From the NCBI GenBank assembly GCA_030426725.1, contig JAUHXZ010000019.1:1-41299 (forward strand): a stretch of DNA of 41,299 bases, in the 5' to 3' direction. This DNA is from Actinomycetes bacterium. GTDB lineage: Bacteria > Actinomycetota > Actinomycetes > Propionibacteriales > Propionibacteriaceae. The translations under genes were made by a program, and so were the position numbers. Below the pieces are notes generated by a model. It made no database searches and was not told where the DNA came from. It saw nothing but the letters and a program-made list of their open reading frames with translations. Shown here piece after piece: positions 8,452-17,148 of the stretch (its first letter is position 1; each line of letters opens with the position of its first letter).

Positions 8452-8943
8452 CTAGATCAGCTGAGTCAGGCGGCCGGTGTCCACGTCGTACATGAAGCCG
8501 CCGATCTCGGCGTATCCCTTGATCAACGGGTGGCTGGCGACCATGTCGACGTCCGCGCGGAGCCGCTCCAGCTGGTCCGGGTGGGCGCCGAAGTCGATCC
8601 AGGACGTGTCGTGCCCGGTGCGTTCGGCGATCTTGCGCCGGATGTCCGCGTCGGTGCCGGAAGCCATGGCGCACCTGGTGTGGGGCACGATCATGATCCG
8701 GTTCACCTGCAGAAGCTGGGCGCTGAGCACGCAGCCCGTCAGCACCGGGGACGTCACACGGCCTCCGGGGGTGCGGATGATCTTGGCGTCGCCGAGACGC
8801 AGGCCGAGCATCGCCAAGGGCTCGATGCGCGAGTCCATGCAGGTGACCATCGCGACACCTGCCTTGGCTATGCCGTCGAACCCCCCGTCGGTGAAAGTCC
8901 GGGCGTAGCCCTCATTGTTGGCCAACAGGTCATCGAAGCTCAT
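8452..8943 (-). CDS. Beta-class carbonic anhydrase
   Basis: A 163-residue zinc enzyme interconverting CO2 and bicarbonate. The zinc ligands and catalytic dyad are all visible: Cys35 and the Asp37/Arg39 pair in TCMDSR, then His88 and Cys91 in PHTRCAM. RTPGGRVT precedes the second cluster as in other small beta enzymes. The length matches the compact mycobacterial Rv1284 type. A clear Shine-Dalgarno (AAGGAGG) stands upstream of the ATG at 8943. It lies 24 bases downstream of parC on the same strand and may be read through from it. Bicarbonate supply for carboxylation would fit the metabolism, but nothing local links it to a specific pathway. Confidence 0.93.
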   Translation of the reverse strand: MSFDDLLANNEGYARTFTDGGFDGIAKAGVAMVTCMDSRIEPLAMLGLRLGDAKIIRTPGGRVTSPVLTGCVLSAQLLQVNRIMIVPHTRCAMASGTDADIRRKIAERTGHDTSWIDFGAHPDQLERLRADVDMVASHPLIKGYAEIGGFMYDVDTGRLTQLI

Positions 8944-8967
8944 CGGGCCTCCTTCGTTGCGCAGATG

Positions 8968-11418
8968 CTACCGGTCCTGGGCCGCGTGTGAACCCCGTCC
9001 CGCCAGCGCCGACACCGGCTGCGGGAGGGGCGTCCCGGAGCCGTCCCGTCGCCCGGCCCCGCCGGGAAGCTCGACGGGGGCGCCGCTCGCCGCCGCGGCC
9101 ACCATGGGCCGGGGGCCCACCGCGGCGATGAGGAGCACGTCCTCACCCTTGAGGAACCTGTGAGCGCGCACGCCTCCGGTCGCGCGGCCCTTGGCCGGGA
9201 ACTCCGTGAGCGGCGTCACCTTGACGGATCCGTTCTCGGTGCCGGGCAGGCTGTCGGACGAGCCGGACACCGTGACGACATCGTCGGAATCGGGCTGAAC
9301 CGCTCCGAACCAGATGGCGTGTGCCCCGCCTCCCAGCTTGATGCCGGCCATGCCGCCCCCTGCCCTGCCCTGCGGGCGGACTGCGGCGGCGGGGAAGTGC
9401 AGCAGTTGCGCATCGGAGCTGATGAACGCCAGGTTGAGGTCGGGGTCGTCGAGTTGGACCGCCCCGATCAGTTCGTCGCCGTCCTTGAGCGAGATGACTT
9501 CCCAGGCGTCCTTCGCGAGCACCTCCGGGTTCACCCGCTTGACGGTGCCCTGGGCCGTGCCGAGCGCCAGGCCGGCCGCCTCGGCTGTCAGCGTCGTGAG
9601 GCCGAGTGGCCGCTCTCCCGTTTCCAGCGGCCACAGCTCGTGCGCGAGGCTGCCCCCCTGGAGCCCGGGGGCCGATGCGGTGAGCGGAACGGTCGGCAGT
9701 TCGATGGCACGGCAGCGCAGCAGCCGCCCCCGGTTGGTGACGACGCCGAAGTCGGCATGGGCGGTCGTCGCGAGCCGGGCGACGATGACGTCGTGTGCCG
9801 AGCGGCCGTCGACGGGCAGTTCGTGGTGGGCATCGGTGCGGGCCACGAGCCCGGATCCGCTGAGGAGCACCCAACAGGGATCGTCGGCCACCTCGAGTGG
9901 GGCGGCCCCCGAGGAGGGCAGCCCGGACGAGGCCAGCAGCACGGTTCGTCGCGGTGTGCCGAACTGCTTGGCGACGGCGGCGAGTTCGTCGCCGACCAGC
10001 CGGCGCAGCACCTGATCGTCCTCGACGATCTCGCGCAGCCCGGCGATCGTCTCACCCAGCTGCTCGGCCTCCTTCTCCAGTTCGATCGTCGAGTACCGGG
10101 TCAGGCGGCGCAGTTGCATGTCGAGGATGTAGTTGGCCTGGGTCTCGGTGAGGTCGAACGCCCCGATGAGCCGGGTCCGGGCCTCGGCGGCGTCCTCGGA
10201 TGAGCGGATGATCGCGATGACGTCGTCGATGTCGGCGATGGCGATGATGAGGCCGCGCACCAGATGCAGCCGGTCCTCGGCCTTCCCGAGCTTGAACCGG
10301 GTCCGGCGCAGGGTCACCTCGAGCCGGTGCTCGAGATACACCTCGAGCATCTCCTTCAGGCTCAGGGTGCGGGGCTGACCCTCCACCAGTGCCACCGCGT
10401 TGATGGCGAAGGTGTCCTCCAGCTTCGTGACCTTGAACAGCTGCTCGAGGAGCGCCTCGGGGTTGATGCCGTTCTTGACCTCGATGACGAGCCGGGTGCC
10501 GTTGGCCAGATCCGTGAGGTCCTTGACGTCGGCGATGCCGGCGAGCTTCTTCTCGTCGACCCCCTTCTTGATCTGCTCGATGATCCTCTCGGGGCCGACC
10601 ATGTAGGGCAGCTCGGTGACGATGATGCCCATCCGTCTCGGCGACACCTTCTCGATGCGGGTGGTGGCCCGCAGCTTCAGGGTGCCTCGCCCGGTCGCGT
10701 AGGCGTCGCGGATGCCGTCGAGACCGACGATCTTGCCGCCGGTAGGGAAGTCAGGGCCGGGGATGTGGCGCATCAGCTCGTCGAGGCCCATGTCCGGCCT
10801 GCGGAGCAGCTGCCGAAGGGCCGCGACCACCTCGATGAGGTTGTGGGGGGCGATGTTGGTGGCCATGCCGACGGCGATGCCGGTGGCGCCGTTGACGAGC
10901 AGGTTCGGGAAAGCGGCCGGCAGGACCGCGGGCTCGGACTCCTTGCCGTCGTAGTTGGGCTTGAAGTCGACGGTGTCCTCGTCGAGGCCTGCCGTCATGG
11001 CCACGGCCGCCGGGGCCATCCGGCACTCGGTGTAACGCATCGCGGCGGGGCCCGCGTCCAGCGAGCCGAAGTTGCCGTGCCCGTCGATGAGTGGAAGCCG
11101 CATCGCCCACGACTGCGAGAGCCGCACCAGGGCGTCGTAGATGGCGCTGTCACCGTGCGGGTGGAGCACACCCATCACCTGGCCGACGACCCTCGCGCAC
11201 TTGACGTGCCCGCGGTCCGGCCTGACGCCCATGTCGTCCATCGAGTAGAGGATGCGCCGCTGCACCGGCTTGAGCCCGTCCCGCGCGTCGGGCAGGGCCC
11301 GGGAGTAGATCACCGAGTACGCGTACTCGAGGAAGCTCGTCTCCATCTCCTCTGTGACGTCCACGTCGAGGATGTGTTCCTCTTCGGGCACCTCGTCGTC
11401 GATGGTCGACTTCGCCAT
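8968..11418 (-). CDS. parC: DNA topoisomerase IV-type subunit A
   Basis: This 816-residue type IIA topoisomerase A subunit partners ParE. The N-terminal breakage-reunion domain contains [13 protein letters not shown], the quinolone-contact stretch [15 protein letters not shown] (Ser and Asp at the usual sensitive positions) and the active-site Tyr in [11 protein letters not shown] coiled-coil region near residues 370-470 ([31 protein letters not shown]) leads to the beta-pinwheel C-terminal domain. That domain has only a degenerate GyrA-box-like segment ([12 protein letters not shown]), which favours decatenation over gyrase-type supercoiling. A strong Shine-Dalgarno (GAGGAGG) precedes the ATG at 11418. 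parC and parE are not an operon here; lut and carbonic anhydrase genes lie between. Confidence 0.92.
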   Translation of the reverse strand: MAKSTIDDEVPEEEHILDVDVTEEMETSFLEYAYSVIYSRALPDARDGLKPVQRRILYSMDDMGVRPDRGHVKCARVVGQVMGVLHPHGDSAIYDALVRLSQSWAMRLPLIDGHGNFGSLDAGPAAMRYTECRMAPAAVAMTAGLDEDTVDFKPNYDGKESEPAVLPAAFPNLLVNGATGIAVGMATNIAPHNLIEVVAALRQLLRRPDMGLDELMRHIPGPDFPTGGKIVGLDGIRDAYATGRGTLKLRATTRIEKVSPRRMGIIVTELPYMVGPERIIEQIKKGVDEKKLAGIADVKDLTDLANGTRLVIEVKNGINPEALLEQLFKVTKLEDTFAINAVALVEGQPRTLSLKEMLEVYLEHRLEVTLRRTRFKLGKAEDRLHLVRGLIIAIADIDDVIAIIRSSEDAAEARTRLIGAFDLTETQANYILDMQLRRLTRYSTIELEKEAEQLGETIAGLREIVEDDQVLRRLVGDELAAVAKQFGTPRRTVLLASSGLPSSGAAPLEVADDPCWVLLSGSGLVARTDAHHELPVDGRSAHDVIVARLATTAHADFGVVTNRGRLLRCRAIELPTVPLTASAPGLQGGSLAHELWPLETGERPLGLTTLTAEAAGLALGTAQGTVKRVNPEVLAKDAWEVISLKDGDELIGAVQLDDPDLNLAFISSDAQLLHFPAAAVRPQGRAGGGMAGIKLGGGAHAIWFGAVQPDSDDVVTVSGSSDSLPGTENGSVKVTPLTEFPAKGRATGGVRAHRFLKGEDVLLIAAVGPRPMVAAAASGAPVELPGGAGRRDGSGTPLPQPVSALAGRGSHAAQDR

Positions 11419-11441
11419 CTGGCCGCCTCCTCAGGGTGGGT

Positions 11442-12476
11442 TCACTGCAACTGCTCGAGCTTATCGCCCAAACCGTCGCCGTCCGGCGCACGCACCTCCG
11501 GCGCCGTGTCGGGCTCCCACCGCTGCCCGTCGTGACCGTGCGGCACCTCCATCGGCAGACCGTGCGCGAGCGTGTGCTCACCGGGAGTGAGCTGTCGGAT
11601 CGCCCTGGCTCGGACATGGGCGGGCTGCAGGCTGGCGAACTCCGCGTACAGGTCCGGGTCGTGCTGGCCGTCGTCGCCCACCAGCACCCAACGGATGTTG
11701 GGCAGGTCGCGCGCGAGCTCACGCAGGCAGCGGCGCTTGTGGTCGGGTCCGCTGCGGAACCATCCCGTGTTGGTGGGTCCCCAGTCGGTCAGGAGCATGG
11801 CCCCCTGCGGGATTCCGTGGCGGGCCGTGAATCGCTGGATCATCGGGTAGGTGTTCCATGACCCCGTGGACACGAAGATGATCGGGGCGCCGGGATGCTC
11901 CGCGAGCAACCGCTGGTAGAGGCGGGCCATGCCCGGCACGGCCTGCCTGGCCTGCTCGGTCAGGAGGAAGGAGTTCCAGGCGGCGACCATCGGGCGGGGG
12001 AGCCACGTGGACAGCACGGTGTCGTCGATGTCGCTGACGATGCCGAAGTCCTCCGCGTCGTCAATGACCTGGATGCTGGCCAGGGCCGACGACCCGCCGC
12101 CGCCCTCGAGGATGACCGAGTGCCAGCCCGGGGCGAGCCCGGGGTTGCGGACACGCACGTCGACATATCCGCTGCGGTCCGCCCGCACCGGGATACGGGT
12201 GTTGCCGACGACGACCGTGACGGTGGCCCGCGCCTGCGGGACGTTCATGAAGTTGCGCCATCCGCGTCGGTACAGCAGCGCTGAGGCAGCCTGCACGATA
12301 CCTAGATCCGCGGAGGGGCGCAGCACGATCCGGGCGAGGATCCGCAGCTGTTCTGAGGTGCCGTAGCCGGTGAACGGCAGTATCGACTCGAGCCACCCGC
12401 GCCGGCGGAGGGCGCCGCTCACGACGGCGTTGAACCTGTCTTCGATCCGGGCGGCGATGAAGGGGCGGGAAGCCAT
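11442..12476 (-). CDS. App1-like phosphatase (DUF2183)
   Basis: A 344-residue member of the DUF2183/App1 family, named for a yeast phosphatidate phosphatase. The C-terminal half has the HAD-like catalytic motif VSDIDDTVLST (~residues 145-155, DxDxT), followed by FVSTGSWNTYPMIQRF, LLTDWGPTNTGWFR and WVLVGDDGQHDPDLY. The N-terminal half is a beta-rich domain with an RxxVRNPGLAPGWHSV segment. The ATG at 12476 is seven bases from TACCGT on this strand, consistent with a leaderless message; the longer frame upstream reads antisense to the next operon. The substrate in bacteria is not established. It lies upstream of parC on the same strand with a 23-base gap, so they may be co-transcribed. Confidence 0.85.
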   Translation of the reverse strand: MASRPFIAARIEDRFNAVVSGALRRRGWLESILPFTGYGTSEQLRILARIVLRPSADLGIVQAASALLYRRGWRNFMNVPQARATVTVVVGNTRIPVRADRSGYVDVRVRNPGLAPGWHSVILEGGGGSSALASIQVIDDAEDFGIVSDIDDTVLSTWLPRPMVAAWNSFLLTEQARQAVPGMARLYQRLLAEHPGAPIIFVSTGSWNTYPMIQRFTARHGIPQGAMLLTDWGPTNTGWFRSGPDHKRRCLRELARDLPNIRWVLVGDDGQHDPDLYAEFASLQPAHVRARAIRQLTPGEHTLAHGLPMEVPHGHDGQRWEPDTAPEVRAPDGDGLGDKLEQLQ

Positions 12477-12512
12477 GGGACCAACGGTAGTGCAACGTGC
12501 CAGAATGGTCGG
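12477..12512. promoter_or_regulatory. Compact divergent promoter pair between App1-like gene and DUF5998 operon
   Basis: Only 36 bases separate two divergent start codons. On the minus strand TACCGT (12484-12489) ends seven bases before the App1-like ATG. On the plus strand CAGAAT (12501-12506) ends six bases before the DUF5998 GTG. Any -35 region of one promoter must overlap the other promoter or gene, so the two may interfere with each other. Confidence 0.5.
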
Positions 12513-13076
12513 GTGCCTGAATCCGTCGACATCGTCAACACGCTCCCACCGGCCCTGCTGGCGGAGATTGCCGAGAACGGTTTCTACCCGAACCTCGTCG
12601 CCGAGTCCGTGGCCATCGGTTTGGCGGGCCGGAAGGCGCTGGACCATCTCGTGCAGCACGAGGCGACGTTCGCGGGGCATGAACTTCATCGGCACATCAC
12701 CGTGCTGGTGCGCACGGAGCGTCAGTTGCTGATCTGCCACGTGGACGAGGGCGAAGGGGAGTCGAGCGAGGCGATGGCCACCACCGAGACGGTTGCGCTG
12801 CGCGCGATCGACTCGGTGGTCCTGACCCGTGCCATGGCCCATCCCGAGCGGGGTGCGGGCCTCAACGAGGCGTGGCTCAGCATCGTGTGGGGCGCCGCCC
12901 GCAGGGTCGACCTGGGCCCGGCCACCTGTGACGATCCCACCTGCGAGGCCGATCACGGCTACACCGGGGTCATCCAGCCCGATGACATCACGGTGCGGAT
13001 GAGCCCTGCGGCGGATGGCGACAACGCCCGCCGACTCGTGGCATTCGCCGCGCGCCTGCAGGCGGAGATCGGCTGA
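12513..13076 (+). CDS. DUF5998 family protein
   Basis: A 187-residue actinobacterial protein of unknown function. Visible features are VLVRTERQLLICHVDEGEG near residues 67-85, ETVALRAIDSVVLTRAM near 90-106, a DPTCEADHGY motif with a second Cys nearby (TCDDPTC, ~142-148), and a C-terminal stretch (IQPDDITVRMSPAADG) ending in an amphipathic helix. Overall it looks like a compact alpha/beta fold that might bind a metal through the CxxxxxC...H group; that is a guess. The GTG at 12513 has no Shine-Dalgarno and follows CAGAAT by six bases. Its stop overlaps the next ATG by one base (TGATG), starting a four-gene coupled operon. Confidence 0.75.
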   Translation: MPESVDIVNTLPPALLAEIAENGFYPNLVAESVAIGLAGRKALDHLVQHEATFAGHELHRHITVLVRTERQLLICHVDEGEGESSEAMATTETVALRAIDSVVLTRAMAHPERGAGLNEAWLSIVWGAARRVDLGPATCDDPTCEADHGYTGVIQPDDITVRMSPAADGDNARRLVAFAARLQAEIG

Positions 13077-14197
13077 TGCCCTCGGACTTCACCCTGCCCC
13101 GCTACGAGGACATGGCGCTTGCAAATCTGCTGCCCAGCGTCGTCGCCCGGTTGGAGGGCCACGATCCGGCCATCGGCCTGCCGGTGGCGCGTCAGTACGT
13201 GGTGCTCCTCGTCGACGGGCTCGGCTGGCATCAGCTCAAACGGTTCGCGGACGACGCGGAGACCCTCGCGGCCCTCGCCGACGACGGTGCCCGGGTGACG
13301 TGCTCGGTTCCCTCGACCACGGCTACCTCGCTCACCACGCTGGGATGTGGCGTCCCGCCCGGCGAACACGGAGTGACGGGCTACACCTTCTACGAGCCGA
13401 GCGTCTCGCGCGTGATCAACGCGCTCACCTGGGAGCACGGCCCCGACGACGTCGCGGGCTTCGCCCAGACCCCGACCGTGTTCCAGCGCCTCGCGTCCCT
13501 GGGTCGTCCGTCGGCCGCGGTGACGCTGGGCAGGTTCGCGGACAGTGCCCTCACCCGGCTGGCTTTCACGGGCACCGTCCTGTTCCCGGTGGCGCAGGAG
13601 TCGGACCCGGTGGGGTTCGTCTCGCTGGTCAACGACGCGCTGCGCACCGCGGACGTCGTCTACTGCTACGAACGGATGCTGGATCACGTCGGTCACGGCC
13701 ACGGCGTCGGGTCCTGGCAGTGGCTGGACCAGTTGGCCGCGGTCGACGATCTAGTGGCCCACCTCGTCTCCTCGCTGCCCGACGACGTGTGCGTCATCGT
13801 CACCGGCGACCACGGGATGATCAACGTGCCGGGTGACTCCCGGATCGTGGCCGAGGACGAAGCCAGGCTCGCGGGTTTCTCGCACCTGGGTGGCGAGCCT
13901 CGATTCAGGCACGTCCACGGTGAGGACCCCCGCGCTCTGGCGTGGGCGTGGGAGAGCGTTCTCGGCGAGCGGGCCCACGTGCTGCGGCGCGAGGAGGCGA
14001 TCGAGGCCGGCTGGTTCGGGCCGCGGGTCTCGGCGTTGAGCGGCGCGAGGATCGGCGACGTCGTGGTCGCCATGACGGCCGACCACGCGGTGATGAGCAG
14101 GCAGACCCCGGGGGAGTTCACCCTCGTGGGGATGCACGGGTCGCTGACCGCGGCCGAGATGGAGGTTCCGCTGCTCGTGCACGGTGGTTCCCGGTGA
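13076..14197 (+). CDS. Alkaline phosphatase superfamily / nucleotide pyrophosphatase-like protein
   Basis: A 373-residue enzyme of the type I phosphodiesterase / nucleotide pyrophosphatase branch. Metal and active-site motifs appear in order: VVLLVDGLGW (metal Asp, ~residue 48), CSVPSTTATSLTTLGCGVPPGEHGV (the Thr nucleophile is in PSTT, ~80), ERMLDHVGHGHG (metal His) and VTGDHGMINVP (Asp-His pair, ~243-248). No signal peptide is evident, so it should be cytoplasmic. It is predicted to cleave phosphodiester or phosphonate-type bonds; the substrate is unknown. It is coupled to DUF5998 upstream (one-base overlap) and to the glycosyltransferase downstream (GTGA overlap), which suggests a shared but unidentified pathway. 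Confidence 0.85.
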   Translation: MPSDFTLPRYEDMALANLLPSVVARLEGHDPAIGLPVARQYVVLLVDGLGWHQLKRFADDAETLAALADDGARVTCSVPSTTATSLTTLGCGVPPGEHGVTGYTFYEPSVSRVINALTWEHGPDDVAGFAQTPTVFQRLASLGRPSAAVTLGRFADSALTRLAFTGTVLFPVAQESDPVGFVSLVNDALRTADVVYCYERMLDHVGHGHGVGSWQWLDQLAAVDDLVAHLVSSLPDDVCVIVTGDHGMINVPGDSRIVAEDEARLAGFSHLGGEPRFRHVHGEDPRALAWAWESVLGERAHVLRREEAIEAGWFGPRVSALSGARIGDVVVAMTADHAVMSRQTPGEFTLVGMHGSLTAAEMEVPLLVHGGSR

Positions 14198-15438
14198 GGC
14201 TCAGCATCGCGATCATCCTCGACGACTTCTACCCCTCCTCCGGAGGGATCGGCCGTTCGGTCCAGACGCAACTCGAGGAGCTCACCGCGTTGGGCCACCA
14301 GGTCACCCTCATCGCCCCGGACCGTCATCTCCAGAAGCCGCGGATCGGCCCGGTCATCGAGTGCCCGACCCTGTACGTCGAGGGCCTCCCGGCACATCTG
14401 AGCATCCTCCACTGGTCGGACCGCCAGGCGCGGCGGATCAGCCGGGCCGCGGACTTCGACATCGTGCACACGCAGACCGAACGCGGCGGACTCGTCCTCG
14501 GGGCCAAGATCGCCCGGCTCCAGAACGTCCCGCACCTGCACTCCTTCCACGCCAACATCGCCGGAACCCACCAGAGCGTGAAGGGCGCGGTCTTCGGCAC
14601 GTTGGGCTACCAACTCCTGATTCTGCCCGTGCTGCGAGCCGCCGTCGCCCGCCCCTCGGCCGGGGCGTGGCTGCCGCCCGCGGTCCGGGAGACGGGCGGG
14701 CTGGCCGCCCGCCTGGACTGGCAGGGGTTCGCCACCATCGCCCAACTCGTCGACGGATTCACCGTGCCCTCGCCGTTCATGTCGGACCTCATCGACGAGT
14801 CGGCGCGGAGGCCTCTCGGCGGGTACGTCGTCCCGACGGGATACAACCGGACCCTCAAGGCGGCCATCGACCGGGCGCCGCGCGAACGCACGGACCGGAA
14901 CGTGCGCTTCCTGTCTGTCGGCAGGCTGGCCAAGGAGAAGCGTCTCGACGTTCTCATCAAGGCGTTTCTCAGAGCGGCGGTCCCCGAGGCGGAACTCGTG
15001 ATCGTCGGGGACGGGGACCAACGAGACCGCCTCAAGTACCTCGCGGGAGACGATCCCCGGATCGACTTCCGCAGTCACCTGTCGTCGATCGACGCCCTGG
15101 CCTACGAGTTCCGCAACGCGGACGCGTTGGCGCTGAGCTCGTACCGGTTCGACTCGCAGGCGCTGGTCATCGCCGAGGCCGCCGCGGCCGGCCTGCCGGT
15201 GCTGTACTGCGACGACAGGCTCACCGTCGGTCTCTCCGAGGACAGCGCCCTCCTCACCGGTCCGGACGTCGCGTCGATGGCAGAGGGGTTCCGCACCCTG
15301 GCGTCGGAACCGGCCCGCCGCGCCGCGATGTCGGCCGCCACGGCCTCCGTGCTGGCCGGAGTGGCCCCCGAACGCACCGCGGAGCTCTTCGAAGCCGCGT
15401 ATCTGGACCTCATCGACCGAAAGGCGGCGCGTGGCTGA
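14194..15438 (+). CDS. GT-B glycosyltransferase (group 1 / GT4 type)
   Basis: A 414-residue protein beginning MRLSIAIILDDFYPSSGGIGRSVQTQLEELTALGH in pattern, the Rossmann-like opening with the Gly-rich loop of GT4 enzymes. The C-terminal domain includes FLSVGRLAKEKRLDVLIKAF (~residues 240-260), ELVIVGDGDQRDRL and the nucleotide-sugar binding region ALSSYRFDSQALVIAEAAAAGLPVL, where the usual E-x7-E pattern is changed (SYRFDSQALVIAE). It probably transfers a sugar from a nucleotide or lipid donor at the inner membrane; the acceptor is unknown. The GTG at 14194 overlaps the upstream stop, and the 3' end overlaps tdk by eight bases. Confidence 0.85.
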   Translation: MRLSIAIILDDFYPSSGGIGRSVQTQLEELTALGHQVTLIAPDRHLQKPRIGPVIECPTLYVEGLPAHLSILHWSDRQARRISRAADFDIVHTQTERGGLVLGAKIARLQNVPHLHSFHANIAGTHQSVKGAVFGTLGYQLLILPVLRAAVARPSAGAWLPPAVRETGGLAARLDWQGFATIAQLVDGFTVPSPFMSDLIDESARRPLGGYVVPTGYNRTLKAAIDRAPRERTDRNVRFLSVGRLAKEKRLDVLIKAFLRAAVPEAELVIVGDGDQRDRLKYLAGDDPRIDFRSHLSSIDALAYEFRNADALALSSYRFDSQALVIAEAAAAGLPVLYCDDRLTVGLSEDSALLTGPDVASMAEGFRTLASEPARRAAMSAATASVLAGVAPERTAELFEAAYLDLIDRKAARG

Positions 15439-16081
15439 ACTCGTGTTCCACACCGGGCCCATGGACTGCGGCAAGTCCACCCTGGCTCTCCAACTGGACT
15501 ACACGCAGTCCACTCACGGCCGGAGGGGGCGTGTGTTCACGTCCCAGGACCGGGCGGGTCAGGGCGTCGTCGCCTCGAGGCTCGGGCTCACGTCGCCCGC
15601 CATCGAGGTGGGACCGGACTTCGACTTCTGGCGGTACGTCATCGGTGAGCTGACCACGGGGCAGAGGGTGGACTACATCGTCTGCGACGAGGCGCAGTTC
15701 TATTCGGGCGAGCACATCGACCAGCTCGCCCGCATCGTCGACGAACTGCAGCTGGACGTCTACGCCTTCGGGATCCTGTCCGACTTCCGCACCCGGCTCT
15801 TTCCCGGATCGCAGCGGCTCGTCGAACTGGCCGACCGCGTCGAGTCCCTGCCGCTCGGACCATTGTGCTGGTGCGGGGCCCGTGGAACGCACAACGCCCG
15901 CACCGTCGACGGCTTCATGGTCACCGAAGGGAGCCAGGTCGTGGTCGGGGACACGGAGGGCCAGGGCGAAGTGCGCTACGAGGTCCTCTGCCGCGCCCAC
16001 CACCGCCGCCGGATGACGGCCACGAAGGCCAAGGCGACGCTGTCTCCCGAGCCGCTGCCCTTCGACCCGGAGAACTTCTGA
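15431..16081 (+). CDS. tdk: Thymidine kinase (type II)
   Basis: A 216-residue salvage enzyme phosphorylating thymidine to dTMP. The P-loop is GPMDCGKST (residues 9-17), the catalytic acid lies in DEAQF (~86-90), and a C-terminal zinc lasso is visible as CWCGARG ... VLCRAHH. The substrate-binding segment around EGSQVVVGDTEGQGEVRYEVLCR is also conserved. The GTG start overlaps the glycosyltransferase 3' end by eight bases. As the last gene of the DUF5998 operon its function is clear, but why it is joined to a phosphodiesterase and a glycosyltransferase is not. It converges on sepH with a two-base gap. Confidence 0.95.
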   Translation: MAELVFHTGPMDCGKSTLALQLDYTQSTHGRRGRVFTSQDRAGQGVVASRLGLTSPAIEVGPDFDFWRYVIGELTTGQRVDYIVCDEAQFYSGEHIDQLARIVDELQLDVYAFGILSDFRTRLFPGSQRLVELADRVESLPLGPLCWCGARGTHNARTVDGFMVTEGSQVVVGDTEGQGEVRYEVLCRAHHRRRMTATKAKATLSPEPLPFDPENF

Positions 16082-16083
16082 CG

Positions 16084-16995
16084 CTATTCGGCCGGGCCGC
16101 CGAACATGATCTCGTCCCAGGTCGGGACCTTCGCCCGCCGGCGCTTCGGCCTCGGCTTCTTGGGAGCGTCGTCGGCGCCGGCCACCAGCGGCTCCTGCGT
16201 GGGCTCCGGGGGAGTGGCCTCCTCGGCCGCCCCGGCGTCCTTGCTCGCCTCCGCGGAGCGTTCGGGCGCCGGGCCGTCCGCTTCGGGGGTGTGCGGGGAG
16301 AGCGCCGCCTCGTCCAGTTCCTCGTCCGCGCCCTCCGGGCCAGGGGCGGTGGGATCCAGGATGCCGGTGTAGATCCGGACGGAGTCCTCGCTGATCCCGC
16401 TCAGCATGTCGTAGAGCCGGTCCAGCTGCGACGTGTCCTCGTTGCCCCCGTGCATGAGCTCGGAGGCGGGCACGTCGTCGCCGGGGGTCGACGGGTCCGG
16501 TGTGGTGACGGCACGCACCAGCGCCATCTCGTCGGCGAAATCGACGGTGTTCTCCTCATCGGAGCCCGCGTCCGCGGGCGACTCCTCGCCGATCATCCAG
16601 CGGGCGTCCGCGTTGTGCGCCACCGAGGACCGCGCCTTCGGGTCGAACACGAACTCGCCCTCACGTGACTCGGCGCCCTCGCCGACCCGGCCCACGACCC
16701 GCCATTTGAGGTCCGGCTGTCGCCATGCGTCCCAGGCGATCTCTTCGGTGTCGATACCGCGGGGCCTCAGCCGGGCGGACAGCAGCTCACCAAGACGGCG
16801 ATGGGTTCCGGACTCGCCACGACGCCGCACGGTGGCCATCTGCGCGGCCTGCGCCATATGCTGGCGCTCGGCGATGACCGGACCCGCGAAGGCCTCGACG
16901 CGGGTGGGGTCCATCCCGGTCTCGTCGACCACCTCCGCGACGGAAGAGCCCGACCGGATCCGTTGCTGGATCTCACGGGGGGTCAGAGCATTCAC
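16084..16995 (-). CDS. sepH: Septation protein SepH (DUF3071), N-terminally short
   Basis: SepH binds FtsZ and promotes Z-ring assembly in Streptomyces and mycobacteria. This 303-residue protein has the helix-turn-helix segment LTPREIQQRIRSGSSVAEVVDETGMDPTRVEAF, the following GPVIAERQHMA helix, the DUF3071 core (WDAWRQPDLKWRVVGRV ... GEFVFDPKA), a long acidic Pro/Glu-rich linker and the conserved tail RRRAKVPTWDEIMFGG. In the Streptomyces protein about 55 residues precede the HTH; here the frame is closed by a TAA only 15 codons before the chosen start. I chose the GTG at 16995 for its GAGGA Shine-Dalgarno; GTGs at 17013 and 17031 are alternatives. TAAGTT on this strand (17032-17037) is a plausible -10. 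Confidence 0.88.
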   Translation of the reverse strand: MNALTPREIQQRIRSGSSVAEVVDETGMDPTRVEAFAGPVIAERQHMAQAAQMATVRRRGESGTHRRLGELLSARLRPRGIDTEEIAWDAWRQPDLKWRVVGRVGEGAESREGEFVFDPKARSSVAHNADARWMIGEESPADAGSDEENTVDFADEMALVRAVTTPDPSTPGDDVPASELMHGGNEDTSQLDRLYDMLSGISEDSVRIYTGILDPTAPGPEGADEELDEAALSPHTPEADGPAPERSAEASKDAGAAEEATPPEPTQEPLVAGADDAPKKPRPKRRRAKVPTWDEIMFGGPAE

Positions 16996-17095
16996 TGTCG
17001 ATTCCTCGTCCACTTGGGATTCTTCCCGCACAACTTACCAGCGCGCCCGTGAAACGCGGTCGAGACAAGCCGGGGAGGTGCGGCACACTTTGGCT

Positions 17096-17112
17096 CTATG
17101 TGGTACACATAG
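17096..17112. promoter_or_regulatory. Perfect inverted repeat (7-3-7), candidate operator
   Basis: CTATGTG, spacer GTA, CACATAG: a perfect 7-bp inverted repeat lying between divergent sepH and the DUF4193 gene, 37-53 bases upstream of the DUF4193 start. It is AT-rich compared with its surroundings and is not followed by a T-run, so an operator is more likely than a terminator. The binding protein is unknown. Confidence 0.5.
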
Positions 17113-17136
17113 GCGCGATCTCGGCTATGAGGAAGG

Positions 17137-17148
17137 TACGGTCCACGG
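17137..17148 (+). promoter_or_regulatory. Predicted promoter of the DUF4193 gene
   Basis: TACGGT (17137-17142) fits TANNNT and ends six bases before the ATG at 17149. A purine-rich AGGAAGG (17130-17136) could act instead as a distant Shine-Dalgarno, so leaderless initiation is likely but not certain. Confidence 0.5.

Noticed and set aside
9345..9400. GyrA identity for the topoisomerase A subunit
   Set aside because: The GyrA-box region is degenerate ([12 protein letters not shown]), and the matching B subunit is ParE-like and encoded nearby, so ParC fits better.
13693..15480. 595-residue antisense frame over the phosphodiesterase and glycosyltransferase genes
   Set aside because: Both plus-strand genes carry complete family motifs; the antisense translation is Arg/Gly-rich with none.
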